Virus record (IMG/VR): IMGVR_UViG_3300001848_000311
Span: 1-26,926 of that record
Length of the DNA: 26,926 nt
Strand: one strand, 5' to 3'
Source of the DNA: a virus
Position 1 is the stretch's first letter. Each line of letters starts with the position of its first letter. Made by a program: the position numbers and the translations under genes. The notes under the pieces were generated by a model, which saw only the letters and a list, made by a program, of their open reading frames with translations, had not been told where the DNA came from and made no database searches. This document shows, in pieces, positions 1-7,258 of the stretch.

Positions 1-601
1 TACCGATTTCTTTGTAAGTATGATTGACAACAACCATTGGAATATCTTTAAGGTTCAAGTGAGGTGTTACCATACGGAACAAACTCTTAACTTGTTTCGC
101 ACGGCTCATATCAGCAACTGATTTGCCTTCAAGTGCATCTTCTACTTCTTTCTTTGATGCGAGATTACCAATCGAATCAAGGACAATAATCAACTTATCG
201 CCGCGTTCAACTTCTTGCAACTGCTGCATAATATCAAACTTCAACTGTTCGATATCAGTTAAGGGTGTATGCAGCACTCGGTCCATATCAATCTCAAATG
301 TTTCAAAGTATTTGATTGGCGTACCAAACTCCGAATCATAGAATAAAAGAACTGCTTCAGGATACTTGTCCATGTAAGACTTAGCCATGAGCAAAGAAAA
401 AGCAGTTTTAAAATGCTTACTTGGTCCTGCCCACATTGTAAGACCAGGCGTAAGACCACCATTTAAATTACCTGATAGTGCCACATTTACCATTGGCACT
501 CCAGTCGTTACAACATCCTTCTCATTGAAGAATTTAGATTTTGCCAAAATGGCACTTTCTTTAATCGTAGTATTTTTCTTTAGTTTGTCCAATAAACTCA
601 T
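1..601 (-). CDS. uvsX: UvsX recombinase (RecA/Rad51-like), C-terminal part cut off by the window edge
   Basis: ATP-dependent strand-exchange protein that coats ssDNA in phage recombination and recombination-dependent replication, loaded by UvsY. Only the first 200 residues are in the window. The N-terminus carries the T4 UvsX signature SKFFNEKDVV (about 22-31). A Walker A-type loop GPSKHFKT follows (59-66), then LFYDSEFGTP (86-95), the Walker B-like strand LIIVLDSIGNLASKKE (137-152) and VNHTY (192-196). The spacing matches T4 UvsX closely. The ATG at 601 is preceded by an AGGAG ribosome binding site 15 bases after the gene 43 stop, so uvsX follows the polymerase gene in the same transcript. 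The gene runs off the left edge at base 1; I see no frameshift in the visible part. Confidence 0.97.
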   Translation of the reverse strand, partial: MSLLDKLKKNTTIKESAILAKSKFFNEKDVVTTGVPMVNVALSGNLNGGLTPGLTMWAGPSKHFKTAFSLLMAKSYMDKYPEAVLLFYDSEFGTPIKYFETFEIDMDRVLHTPLTDIEQLKFDIMQQLQEVERGDKLIIVLDSIGNLASKKEVEDALEGKSVADMSRAKQVKSLFRMVTPHLNLKDIPMVVVNHTYKEIG

Positions 602-616
602 AATAATCTCCTATTT

Positions 617-3163
617 TTATCCAAAAAAGTCTTCTAGTGAATTTTGTTTCTCTAACTGCCAACCGATACAATCTAAAATGATCTTCATCGGTTCTATGAA
701 ACACTTATCAAACTGTGTATCGTAATCGATGTATTGTTCCAAACCAAACTCTTTAGGCAATCTAACTGGAAAAGATATGACACTATCTTTCAAAATGTTT
801 GGTTGCTTCAGGTAAGTAAACTTTAGTTTCTCACCATCTTTGATTGCCTCATACTTCTTGGTAAGGTTATGTTTCTTCAGCATATTATTATATAGAATGG
901 CACCCTTGACATGAATGGGCGTACCTTTCTTATATTGTGTAATATTATCCGAATACTCATTAATGCCGTTCACACCGCGAGGGAAAGAAATTTCTTCTAC
1001 TGGCCAAGTTTTGAATTCTTCTCGGAACTTTGCAACGAATTCTTGCACCGTCTGTTCATCGGATTTCATAATAAGATTTACCATCTCATACATCTTATCA
1101 CGAACCATAGGCGGCGTTGAAGACTTGACCATTTCAAGACCCATCACTTTAACATCAGGTTCACTATACACAACACCTTCATTATTATATACATTCAATG
1201 CATATCTTTTCTTTGCTGTCCAGAAACCTTTGTTTGCCAATGATTCTCTTTTCATTCGCATCTTCTGTTTTCGGGCATGAACATAGTCTGCAAGTTCTGT
1301 GAAACTTTTATCAATATATGGTTTGATCTTGTCTTCACACACACGATCCATAAAATCAATAACTTTACTTTCAGGCATATTTACTTTACCGTCAACACCA
1401 TATACTTTATCTACAAGAGGACCTAGATTGAGGTAAATTGAATCAGTATCTGATGCGATAACATAATCAGTATCAGTCTTCAACAGACTGTTCATGTAGT
1501 CATTGATTTTATTTTCAATCCAACGAATCGATAATTGACCAGCAGAAGTAACACCCAAAGCCATACGAAGATCATAGAACCTAAAATACTGTGAGCCAAG
1601 GGCACCATAGGCACTATTGAGAGAAACTTTTTTCGCTAGTTGTAGATTGTTATATTTTGCAACCAGTTTTTCAATCTCATATTTTTTAGATTCGTCTTTT
1701 TCGTTTTCATAATCTTGTTTGTATTTCAACATTAGATTCTTAAACTTTTTACGATCTTCATACATTGTTTCCATCATATCAGCAAGAAAACCTGCCTTGT
1801 CAGTTCTAAAGAATTGACCATTTGGTGTGATTGTAACATTAACAAGTTCGGAAGTATTTACCTGTTTCATTAATAGTTTGTCAACAGAAACACCTTGTGA
1901 AATGATATCACGCATTTCATCGGTATAATCTTTAACATCAACCAAAGTTTCTGGTGAGATAGAATACTGCATCATCAAATGGGGATACAGACTGTCCAAG
2001 TCAAACGATGCAACATACTTAAACATACCGATCTGAGGTTCTTTAACATATGCACCGTCAAATGCATTATCTTTATGTTGCACTCTACGAGGAGGGACAA
2101 TAATCTTTCTCTCAAGCAAATAAGAATAAGTCAAAGCATCCCACATACGAGTTTGTGCAAATACATCCTCATAGTTTGTTTTGGTATCATAAGCAAGGGT
2201 CAATGCCAACTCAAGCAACTTCAGTTTGTCTTCAAGTTTTAGAATCAGGTCAACATCTTTGATGTTATAATCAATAAACTTTTGATAGTCGAGGCGATAC
2301 AACTGATGAAGGTTATCATATTCATCATATGACAATTTACTTTCACCAAGTTCAGAGTTTGCAATCGTATCAAGGCGATAGTTATCTTGTCTCTTACCTT
2401 CAGGAGCGTACCACTTATACAATTCAATATAATCAAGTGCAGAAATGCCAGTAATATTATAGGATATCATTTCTCGACCCTTATAATTACGGCTACTTTC
2501 CCATATGTTACCCCAAGGCGACAACTTTTTCGTTTCTTCTTCACCGACTATTCTGTTGAAACGATTGAATAGATAAGGAATATCAAAGAAGTCTATGTTC
2601 CAACCAGTGATTACATCTGGACAATTATTTTGCCAGTCTTCAAGAAACCTTTTGCAGAGGGTGTATTCATCTCTACATTTCAAGTAGGTAACATCATCAC
2701 TATAGTTATTGTAATCTCCACAACCATAGACATAGGTGTGACCATTTAGATAACGGATACAAATCGCTGTGATAGGTTCTGTCGCAACATATGGATCAGG
2801 AAAACCATTCTCTGATCCAACTTCGATATCGATTACTGCAATAGAAACATCTTTGATATCCCAATCAATTTGTCCTTTGAATTCATCTGCAATAAATGCA
2901 TACTCAAACCTATCTTGACCATAGATTTTAAAGTTATCTACATCTTTATACTTCTTGATAAACTCTTTGGCATCTTTGATATCTAAGAATTTCATCTCTG
3001 CAAGGTACTCACCGAACAAAGTTTTCCATTCGGTAGGTTTATTGCTGGACAAAAACAAAGACGGCGAGTAAGGAACTTTTGTCTTTACTCGCCGACCGTT
3101 ATCAACACCACGAAAAAGAATATTGTTGCCATACAAGGCAACATTCGTGTAAAATTTACTCAT
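617..3163 (-). CDS. 43: Replicative DNA polymerase gp43 (family B, with 3'-5' exonuclease)
   Basis: Phage replicative polymerase of 848 residues (T4 gp43 is 898). Exonuclease motifs: Exo I D112-I-E114 (same numbering as T4), Exo II GWNIDFFD (187-194), Exo III YNIKDVD (299-305). Polymerase motifs: A, FDLDSLYP (387-394); B, KKVSLNSAYGALG (511-523); C, ASDTDS (570-575). The extreme C-terminus SLEDFFG resembles the clamp-binding tail of T4 gp43, which suggests it docks on the gp45 clamp encoded in this window. All catalytic carboxylates are present, so it should be active. The ATG at 3163 lies two bases past the upstream stop and has only a weak ribosome binding site, so it is probably translationally coupled to the Sm-like gene before it. 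T4 gp43 represses its own translation; I did not find a convincing copy of that operator hairpin. Confidence 0.98.
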   Translation of the reverse strand: MSKFYTNVALYGNNILFRGVDNGRRVKTKVPYSPSLFLSSNKPTEWKTLFGEYLAEMKFLDIKDAKEFIKKYKDVDNFKIYGQDRFEYAFIADEFKGQIDWDIKDVSIAVIDIEVGSENGFPDPYVATEPITAICIRYLNGHTYVYGCGDYNNYSDDVTYLKCRDEYTLCKRFLEDWQNNCPDVITGWNIDFFDIPYLFNRFNRIVGEEETKKLSPWGNIWESSRNYKGREMISYNITGISALDYIELYKWYAPEGKRQDNYRLDTIANSELGESKLSYDEYDNLHQLYRLDYQKFIDYNIKDVDLILKLEDKLKLLELALTLAYDTKTNYEDVFAQTRMWDALTYSYLLERKIIVPPRRVQHKDNAFDGAYVKEPQIGMFKYVASFDLDSLYPHLMMQYSISPETLVDVKDYTDEMRDIISQGVSVDKLLMKQVNTSELVNVTITPNGQFFRTDKAGFLADMMETMYEDRKKFKNLMLKYKQDYENEKDESKKYEIEKLVAKYNNLQLAKKVSLNSAYGALGSQYFRFYDLRMALGVTSAGQLSIRWIENKINDYMNSLLKTDTDYVIASDTDSIYLNLGPLVDKVYGVDGKVNMPESKVIDFMDRVCEDKIKPYIDKSFTELADYVHARKQKMRMKRESLANKGFWTAKKRYALNVYNNEGVVYSEPDVKVMGLEMVKSSTPPMVRDKMYEMVNLIMKSDEQTVQEFVAKFREEFKTWPVEEISFPRGVNGINEYSDNITQYKKGTPIHVKGAILYNNMLKKHNLTKKYEAIKDGEKLKFTYLKQPNILKDSVISFPVRLPKEFGLEQYIDYDTQFDKCFIEPMKIILDCIGWQLEKQNSLEDFFG

Positions 3164-3165
3164 TC

Positions 3166-3474
3166 TTATAGATTAAATCCTGGCTTTGCAATTTGAATAC
3201 CTGATCCAAAGACTGTGTTATATTGATTTTCAAGTTCGATAATAGGACTATTAATCATAAGAATGTCATCTTTTTTGATTTCAAATCCAGTTTTAAACTC
3301 TTCTGCATACTCAATGAAAGGAGAAAACGCTACTCCGCCTTGTGTATTTTGTGCTGAAGGAGGAACCATCACCACTTGCACACAATGTTTAATTTTGATT
3401 GATGTATCATTTTCTGATATCATCTCACCCATGATTGTGTGATTTGTTTTAAATGTAATAAGTTTAATATTCAT
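3166..3474 (-). CDS. Small Sm/LSm-like protein, copy A (102 aa)
   Basis: Function unknown. I start it at the ATG at 3474 (MNIKLITF), which has a GAGG ribosome binding site 5 bases upstream. A longer reading would run into the end of the 74-aa gene. The protein looks all-beta: IKLITFKTNHTIMGEM, then NDTSIKIKHCVQVVMVP, a gap, and FEIKKDDILMINSPI. This resembles the Sm fold, with the Sm1 strand at the N-terminus and a short strand near the end. A second protein of the same build is encoded at 22177-22596; both open with a basic hydrophobic strand, then a turn, then (G/A)xx. The gene sits immediately before DNA polymerase and is probably co-expressed with it. The fold assignment is an inference from pattern only; RNA or ssDNA binding would be the guess. 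Confidence 0.7.
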   Translation of the reverse strand: MNIKLITFKTNHTIMGEMISENDTSIKIKHCVQVVMVPPSAQNTQGGVAFSPFIEYAEEFKTGFEIKKDDILMINSPIIELENQYNTVFGSGIQIAKPGFNL

Positions 3475-3481
3475 ATTAACC

Positions 3482-3706
3482 TCAAATAGTAACTTCAGTT
3501 TCCGCTGGCAGAACGCCAATAGTTACCCATCGTTTAGGGAACAACATCTCACGACCTTCAAAATCACTCATGCTGAGAGTGGGATCAGGAACATACCCAA
3601 TAATTTCAACCATATCATCGTAATCCCTCAAATGCATATCATACTTCTCTGCCTTGGGCATCTTGTTCTCGATGGCGACTTTCTTAGCGATTTCACGAAT
3701 GTTCAT
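3482..3706 (-). CDS. Hypothetical protein, 74 aa
   Basis: I do not recognise the family. The N-terminal stretch IREIAKKVAIENKMPKAEKYD is a basic, probably helical segment. It is followed by YDDMVEIIGYVPDPTLSMSDFEGREMLFPKRWVTIGVLPAE, which looks like short strands linked by acidic loops. There is no signal peptide or membrane segment. The ATG at 3706 has an AAGG ribosome binding site, and the stop lies 7 bases before the start of the Sm-like gene, so the two are probably translated from one message ahead of gene 43. The 47-base gap upstream holds a possible extended -10 promoter, which would make this the first gene of a 74-aa / Sm-like / 43 / uvsX unit. Confidence 0.7.
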   Translation of the reverse strand: MNIREIAKKVAIENKMPKAEKYDMHLRDYDDMVEIIGYVPDPTLSMSDFEGREMLFPKRWVTIGVLPAETEVTI

Positions 3707-3734
3707 TTAGTACCTTCTATTAAGTTAAAAAATA

Positions 3735-3743
3735 ATTGTAACA
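3735..3743 (-). promoter_or_regulatory. Possible extended -10 promoter upstream of the 74-aa/43/uvsX genes
   Basis: The minus strand reads TGTTACAAT, which fits the extended -10 form TGnTAnnAT, 28 bases upstream of the 74-aa gene start. I see no recognisable -35 box, so the call is weak. It lies in the only gap between the AbrB-MazG gene and the polymerase cluster. Confidence 0.3.
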
Positions 3744-3753
3744 CAAATGTCGT

Positions 3754-4284
3754 TTACTTTGAGGCAAATTTAGAGAAGTTTGGTGGTTGCCAACCTTCAG
3801 GCTTCATTACTTTGCCATCTTCTCTTTTCAATACCACACCAGTTACTTTGTCAATCTTAGCATGGTTAGATTTAGAACCTTCTTGCCAAATAGCAGGGCA
3901 ATTCCAACCCTTCGATAACATATAGCCAATAATTACCCAAATCATATCGAAACAGGCATCTATCTGTTCTACCTCATCGTTCGCCATTATCGCTTGAATG
4001 AATTCATCGTATTCTTCATCGATTAATTTTTTATACAATGATGCTTGAACAGGATTATTTGTAACTAATGTTTGTCCACATGCCATCATAAACTTAGCAA
4101 CATCGGAAAAAACAGTTCTATTGATTGTTAAGTTTTTAACTACAATAGAATCTCCTTGAGTTTCACAATGAACGGTATCACCTTCACGCCAATCTAATTC
4201 TGATAACAACTCATCAGGTATCTCAATGATAGCATCACCATTGTCACAAGTCTCAAGAACTCTTGTTGGATAAATTTTAGACAT
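3754..4284 (-). CDS. AbrB/SpoVT-like domain fused to a MazG-like NTP pyrophosphohydrolase domain
   Basis: 176 residues from the ATG at 4284, which has GAGG 6 bases upstream; an upstream TTG lacks such spacing. Residues about 3-50 (YPTRVLETCDNGDAIIEIP, then LLSELDWREGDTVHCE and DSIVVKNL) read as a swapped-hairpin AbrB domain. Residues about 60-150 are all-alpha: LYKKLIDEEYDEFIQAI supplies an ExxE-type metal site and IDACFDMIWVIIGYML supplies the second acidic helix, as in the MazG/HisE NTP pyrophosphohydrolase group. The tail (GVVLKREDGKVMKPEGWQPP) is shared with phage-type MazG-like proteins. Such enzymes hydrolyse dNTPs or NTPs to monophosphate and pyrophosphate. The gene overlaps dCMP deaminase by 8 bases, which supports a role in nucleotide pools. 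The AbrB part may be structural rather than DNA-binding. Confidence 0.75.
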   Translation of the reverse strand: MSKIYPTRVLETCDNGDAIIEIPDELLSELDWREGDTVHCETQGDSIVVKNLTINRTVFSDVAKFMMACGQTLVTNNPVQASLYKKLIDEEYDEFIQAIMANDEVEQIDACFDMIWVIIGYMLSKGWNCPAIWQEGSKSNHAKIDKVTGVVLKREDGKVMKPEGWQPPNFSKFASK

Positions 4285-4708
4285 TTTCAACCTCTATATT
4301 ACAATTTTTTAAAAAGTCAACACCAGATGTATCTCTATATTCATTTCTATAGAACACAGATTTAATACCAGACTGATGTATTAGTTTGGCACAATCAAGG
4401 CATGGAGCATGGGTGATAAACATAGCAGCACCATCACTAGAGTTGGTTGACTTTGCAACCTTAGCAATAGCATTAGTCTCTGCATGAAGGACTTCTGGTC
4501 TACTTTTGAGAAATTGAATCTGCCCATTTGGCCATTTAATTTCTTCTTCGCAGTTGTTATCCCAACCAGATGGCATACCATTGTAACCAATGCCAATGAT
4601 CGTATCATTTTTTACAATAACACAACCAACATGAAGACGCCTTGCCGATGAAAGTTCAGCATACACCTCTGCTGCTTTCATATGTGCTTCTATAAATTTT
4701 GATTTCAC
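4277..4708 (-). CDS. cd: Deoxycytidylate (dCMP) deaminase
   Basis: Zinc-dependent deaminase converting dCMP to dUMP, the precursor for dTMP synthesis. The zinc site is complete: H75-A-E77 with the catalytic glutamate, and P102-C103-L-D-C106. The substrate region GIGYNGMPSGWDNNC (39-53) is typical of the dCMP deaminase family. At 143 residues it is shorter than T4 Cd (193) and similar to bacterial-type deaminases. It starts at a GTG (4708) that overlaps the stop of the preceding 51-aa gene as GTGA, a classic sign of translational coupling. It overlaps the AbrB-MazG gene downstream. An AT-rich phage needs extra dTTP, which fits. Confidence 0.93.
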   Translation of the reverse strand: MKSKFIEAHMKAAEVYAELSSARRLHVGCVIVKNDTIIGIGYNGMPSGWDNNCEEEIKWPNGQIQFLKSRPEVLHAETNAIAKVAKSTNSSDGAAMFITHAPCLDCAKLIHQSGIKSVFYRNEYRDTSGVDFLKNCNIEVENV

Positions 4709-4860
4709 TTTTTGTTTTCTTTAATTACAGGCGGAGGCTTTGCTGCTTCCAATTGAGCATAAATCATCAATTTTTTATATTGATTACTCTTGCTCTTATC
4801 ATACATAAGAGCCATTTGTCTCTTTACTGATCTATCAAGTTTAAAACTACTGTTTGTCAT
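4705..4860 (-). CDS. Small basic hypothetical protein, 51 aa
   Basis: Short gene supported by context rather than homology. The ATG at 4860 has GGAG 5 bases upstream, and the stop overlaps the dCMP deaminase GTG start by four bases (GTGA). The product (MTNSSFKLDRSVKRQMALMY to VIKENKK) is rich in Lys, Arg and Gln and has a central segment likely to be helical. The opening SFKLDRSVKRQMALM is a pattern I associate with small proteins lying beside deaminase or kinase genes in T4-like phages, but I cannot name a family. It probably ensures coupled translation of the deaminase. Confidence 0.65.
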   Translation of the reverse strand: MTNSSFKLDRSVKRQMALMYDKSKSNQYKKLMIYAQLEAAKPPPVIKENKK

Positions 4861-4878
4861 AATAACTCCATTATAATG

Positions 4879-4899
4879 AGTGGGGCATTGCGCCCCACT
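4879..4899 (-). terminator. GC-rich hairpin after hsp20 (possible terminator or processing site)
   Basis: An 8-bp perfect stem, AGTGGGGC paired with GCCCCACT around a 5-base loop, lies 13 bases after the hsp20 stop. It stands out in an AT-rich region. On the minus strand no U-tract follows, so it may act as a 3'-end stabiliser, RNase site or partial terminator rather than a full intrinsic terminator. Confidence 0.5.
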
Positions 4900-4911
4900 T
4901 TGTCCTACTTA

Positions 4912-5382
4912 TTAAGCCACTTTCTTCTCTTGCAGAAGTTGTGGTTGAAACTCCGTTAGATCAGAACCAATTTCAATCTTACGGGCTTTCTTGCTTTCTG
5001 GAATAATATTTTCCAGACCAATGCGTAGAATACCGTCTTTTAAGTCGGCACCCTTTACTTCAACCGTATCAGCAATACTGATAGATTTGGTGAAAGACCT
5101 TGCACCAATACCTCGCTGAAGATATTGTTGATACTGATTGTTTTCTGCTTTTTTACCAGCAATGGTCAGAGAACCATCTTTGGTAGTGATTTCGATTTCA
5201 TCTTTAGAGAAACCAGCTACTGCCATCTCAACAAGATAACGAGAATCATCTAGTTTTATGATGTTGGTAGGTGGAAAGTTAGATACGGGTTTCACATCAT
5301 TAGACAAGAATCTTTCAACTTCATCTAAAATTCTGTCGTAACCCAAAAATGATGAATGTGCAAATGGTGTAAATGCTGCCAT
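4912..5382 (-). CDS. hsp20: Small heat-shock protein Hsp20 (alpha-crystallin family)
   Basis: ATP-independent holdase chaperone, 156 residues from the ATG at 5382. An upstream in-frame start at 5403 would lie inside the leader hairpin and is rejected. The alpha-crystallin domain spans about 38-125 (IIKLDDSRYLVEMAVAGFSK, the strand SLTIAGKK, a variable loop, then RSFTKSISI). It ends with the conserved GILRIGLEN (117-125). The C-terminal IXI motif (IEI, 136-138) that links dimers into oligomers is present. Family members are common in T4-like aquatic phages, where a role in capsid or tail folding is suspected. A good AGGAG site lies 6 bases before the ATG, but it is predicted to be paired in a ROSE-like hairpin. 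A late-type promoter motif lies about 140 bases upstream. Confidence 0.95.
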   Translation of the reverse strand: MAAFTPFAHSSFLGYDRILDEVERFLSNDVKPVSNFPPTNIIKLDDSRYLVEMAVAGFSKDEIEITTKDGSLTIAGKKAENNQYQQYLQRGIGARSFTKSISIADTVEVKGADLKDGILRIGLENIIPESKKARKIEIGSDLTEFQPQLLQEKKVA

Positions 5383-5388
5383 AGTTTT

Positions 5389-5487
5389 CTCCTTATTAAG
5401 CAAGTTAAATAATCCAACCCATTAGGCGTTGGCACCGCTGATTATTTTACTACCCTTCAACGGTATGGTAGTTCCCATCCCTGGGAT
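5389..5487 (-). promoter_or_regulatory. Structured hsp20 leader with ROSE-like RNA thermometer candidate
   Basis: The whole gap between regA and hsp20 can fold. Reading 5' to 3' on the minus strand, hairpin 1 is TCCCA/TGGGA (5473-5486). Hairpin 2 is ACTACC/GGTAGT (5449-5472). Hairpin 3 has outer stem AAATAAT/ATTATTT and inner stem CCAAC/GTTGG (5407-5447). Hairpin 4 pairs TTGCTT with the ribosome binding site AAGGAG around a 3-base loop (5389-5403). The last hairpin has the hallmark of ROSE thermometers: a U(U/C)GCU strand facing the Shine-Dalgarno with a central G-G opposition. ROSE elements are known for bacterial small heat-shock genes. The fold is my reading by eye. Confidence 0.6.
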
Positions 5488-5491
5488 ATTC

Positions 5492-5893
5492 TTACTGATG
5501 AGGCTTCTTACCTATATTATATTTAGGCACTAACTGCCAATCATCCTTTTCCCTGAAAGAAATAATTTTAATTTGATGCAACGGAGCAATTTCTTCGCCA
5601 ATTAATTGAGGATTCATAATTGTAATGAGACCCCATTCTTCTAATAATTTAGCTATCGCATTACGCCTTTGAATATCGTTATCTGAAATATTAGAAGGCT
5701 TTCCATCTAAAGCAAATAATTCTTTGAAATGCACCAAATAATAGTATCCCTGTTTGTGCAAAATGTGACAGGACTGATATAGGATTTTATCTTTGCGTGA
5801 TGAAACTCCTATGCGAGTGAGTGTTTCTCGGACCTTTAAAAAATCATCCTGTTCGTTGAGTTTGACCTCAATAAATTTAGCCAAATCTATCAT
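5492..5893 (-). CDS. regA: RegA translational repressor
   Basis: RNA-binding protein that blocks translation initiation of early phage messages. Its sequence follows T4 RegA (122 aa) nearly end to end: DDFLKVRETLTRIG (16-29), KDKILYQSCHILHKQGYYYLVHFKE (34-58), then ALDGK, DIQRRNAIAKLLEEWGLI, IISFREKDDWQLVPKYNIG. This one has 133 residues, the extra length being at the N-terminus and in the loop before IISF. It starts one base after the gene 62 stop, with the ribosome binding site inside gene 62, so it is coupled to the clamp-loader genes exactly as in T4 (order 45-44-62-regA). The 3' end of the gene carries a late-type promoter motif that seems to serve hsp20. Confidence 0.97.
   Translation of the reverse strand: MIDLAKFIEVKLNEQDDFLKVRETLTRIGVSSRKDKILYQSCHILHKQGYYYLVHFKELFALDGKPSNISDNDIQRRNAIAKLLEEWGLITIMNPQLIGEEIAPLHQIKIISFREKDDWQLVPKYNIGKKPHQ
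5518..5528 (-). promoter_or_regulatory. Late-type promoter motif (GCCTAAATATA) upstream of hsp20
   Basis: The minus strand reads GCCTAAATATAATATAGG inside the end of regA. It resembles the T4 late promoter core TATAAATA with C for the first A. The same 11-mer occurs once more, at 25254-25264, just after the gene 23 terminator. With T4 geometry transcription would start near 5513, giving hsp20 a leader of about 130 bases that covers the ROSE-like structure. Confidence 0.5.
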
Positions 5894-5894
5894 A

Positions 5895-6278
5895 TCACTT
5901 TCCTAATCCACCGATATCGGTTTTTTCTTTTAATTGTTGGATTTGTTCTTCGCTGAGGAGCCTAAGTGCTTCTTTGGCTTTTGAATCGGAGAATCCGAAA
6001 TATGCTTTAACGCATTCTATATTTTCACTTTTCTCTGATTTAATCCACTTTGCAAAGGGTCTTTTCTGTGACCTTATGGTATTTAGCAAAAAATCATTTT
6101 GCATCTTTTTATCAAGGAAGTGCCTGCGATTCATTTCATTCGCATAAATGATGCAGTCTCTATGATAGGACAGGCTGCGATTTATGATGAAGGGGTTATA
6201 TTCTTTCTCCGTCAGGTCATCTACAATTAACTGCTTCTTGTTTTGTAGAATAGAATTAACAAAGTCGAACGGACTCAT
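5895..6278 (-). CDS. 62: Sliding clamp loader small subunit gp62
   Basis: Partner of gp44 in the ATP-driven loader of the gp45 clamp. At 127 residues it is the compact form found in aquatic T4 relatives (T4 gp62 is 187). Recognisable features are the N-terminal SPFDFVNSILQNKKQL, then EYNPFIINRSLSYHRDCIIYANEMNRR (27-53), a run on LDKKMQNDFLLNTIRSQKRPFAKW (55-78), and a helical C-terminus that ends in IGGLGK. The gene start overlaps the gene 44 stop by four bases (ATGA). It is followed by regA after a single base, the same order as in T4. Confidence 0.92.
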   Translation of the reverse strand: MSPFDFVNSILQNKKQLIVDDLTEKEYNPFIINRSLSYHRDCIIYANEMNRRHFLDKKMQNDFLLNTIRSQKRPFAKWIKSEKSENIECVKAYFGFSDSKAKEALRLLSEEQIQQLKEKTDIGGLGK

Positions 6279-7207
6279 GCGAACTCACAGTTCACCATCA
6301 ACTCTGTCAGACAAGCAACAGTATTAATTTCTTGGTCTGCAACGAAAGCCGCTTTATATTGATAGTCTGCAAGAATCAAGACTGCTTGTGGAATAGAATT
6401 TGGTTTCAATGTGTCATACATTCCATCATAAATCTTCCTAAACAGGGTGTTAGGATCGATTTCGTTTGACCCAACCCACTTACGAATAGAACCAAAATCT
6501 TTTTCTTTGATAAACTTTACAATCTCGGCGATAGAGATATCAGCAATTTGAGCCAAGATACCTGTATCGATCTTGCCAAACTGTGAATATCTTTGCAGTT
6601 CGTTTATGATACGGCGAAAGTCAGGAAAATGTTTCTTGACCAGTTCAGCAATAACTTTGTCATCATGCTCAACATTTTCACTTTGCAAAATTGATTGAAT
6701 TCGTTTGAAAAATGCAGAAGCCATCTTAGCCTTCTCACCATTCTTCAAACCGAAATCAATGACCGCACACCGAGAATGGAGTGGGTCAATGATTCGATTC
6801 TTATAATTACAAGTGAAGATGAAGGTGCAATTGACTGCAAATTCTTCAATCGCATTACGCAAGGCTGGTTGTGTGGAGTTTGGATTTAGATAGTCTGCTT
6901 CATCGATGATAATGACTTTTTTACCACCAGACAATGACATAGATGAAGCATAGTTCTTAATCTTAACTCTGAAAGTATCGATACCACTTTCATCAGAACC
7001 ATTGATAACCAGGTAATCACAACCAATCTCATTACACATGGCTTTTGCAACAGTCGTTTTACCTACACCAGGGCTACCTGATAGTAGCAGGTTAGGTATG
7101 TTTTTTTGATTGACATATTCCTGAAAAGGCTTTTTCAGCCTCTCAGGAATAATACACTCCTCAATCGTTTTGGGACGATACTTCTCCACCCAAATCATAT
7201 TCTCCAT
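6275..7207 (-). CDS. 44: Sliding clamp loader ATPase gp44 (AAA+)
   Basis: AAA+ ATPase that opens and loads the gp45 clamp together with gp62. I start it at the ATG at 7207 (310 residues), with AAAGG suitably placed; a GTG two codons earlier overlaps that site. Motifs: WVEKYRPKTIEECI at the N-terminus as in replication factor C-type loaders, Walker A GSPGVGKTT (44-52), Walker B VIIIDEAD with D102-E103, sensor 1 FTCN, and the arginine-finger SRC (145-147). The C-terminal part (FPDFRRIINELQRYS and beyond) is the helical collar domain, similar to T4 gp44. It lies 51 bases after the DUF262-like gene. Confidence 0.97.
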   Translation of the reverse strand: MENMIWVEKYRPKTIEECIIPERLKKPFQEYVNQKNIPNLLLSGSPGVGKTTVAKAMCNEIGCDYLVINGSDESGIDTFRVKIKNYASSMSLSGGKKVIIIDEADYLNPNSTQPALRNAIEEFAVNCTFIFTCNYKNRIIDPLHSRCAVIDFGLKNGEKAKMASAFFKRIQSILQSENVEHDDKVIAELVKKHFPDFRRIINELQRYSQFGKIDTGILAQIADISIAEIVKFIKEKDFGSIRKWVGSNEIDPNTLFRKIYDGMYDTLKPNSIPQAVLILADYQYKAAFVADQEINTVACLTELMVNCEFA

Positions 7208-7258
7208 ATACACCTTTCACAAAAATCATAATTTATAATTAAAACAAAACTTCAAAAC

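Noticed and set aside
3475-3519. Longer N-terminus of the 102-aa Sm-like protein
   Set aside because: It overlaps the end of the 74-aa gene and lacks a ribosome binding site, whereas the ATG at 3474 has one.
4870-4875. TATAAT box upstream of the 51-aa gene
   Set aside because: Ten bases before the ATG, with no -35 box at the right distance; transcription would start inside the gene.
7228-7238. TATAAATTATG before gene 44 as a late promoter
   Set aside because: Last base of the core does not match and clamp-loader genes are early or middle genes in T4; AT-rich gap makes chance likely.
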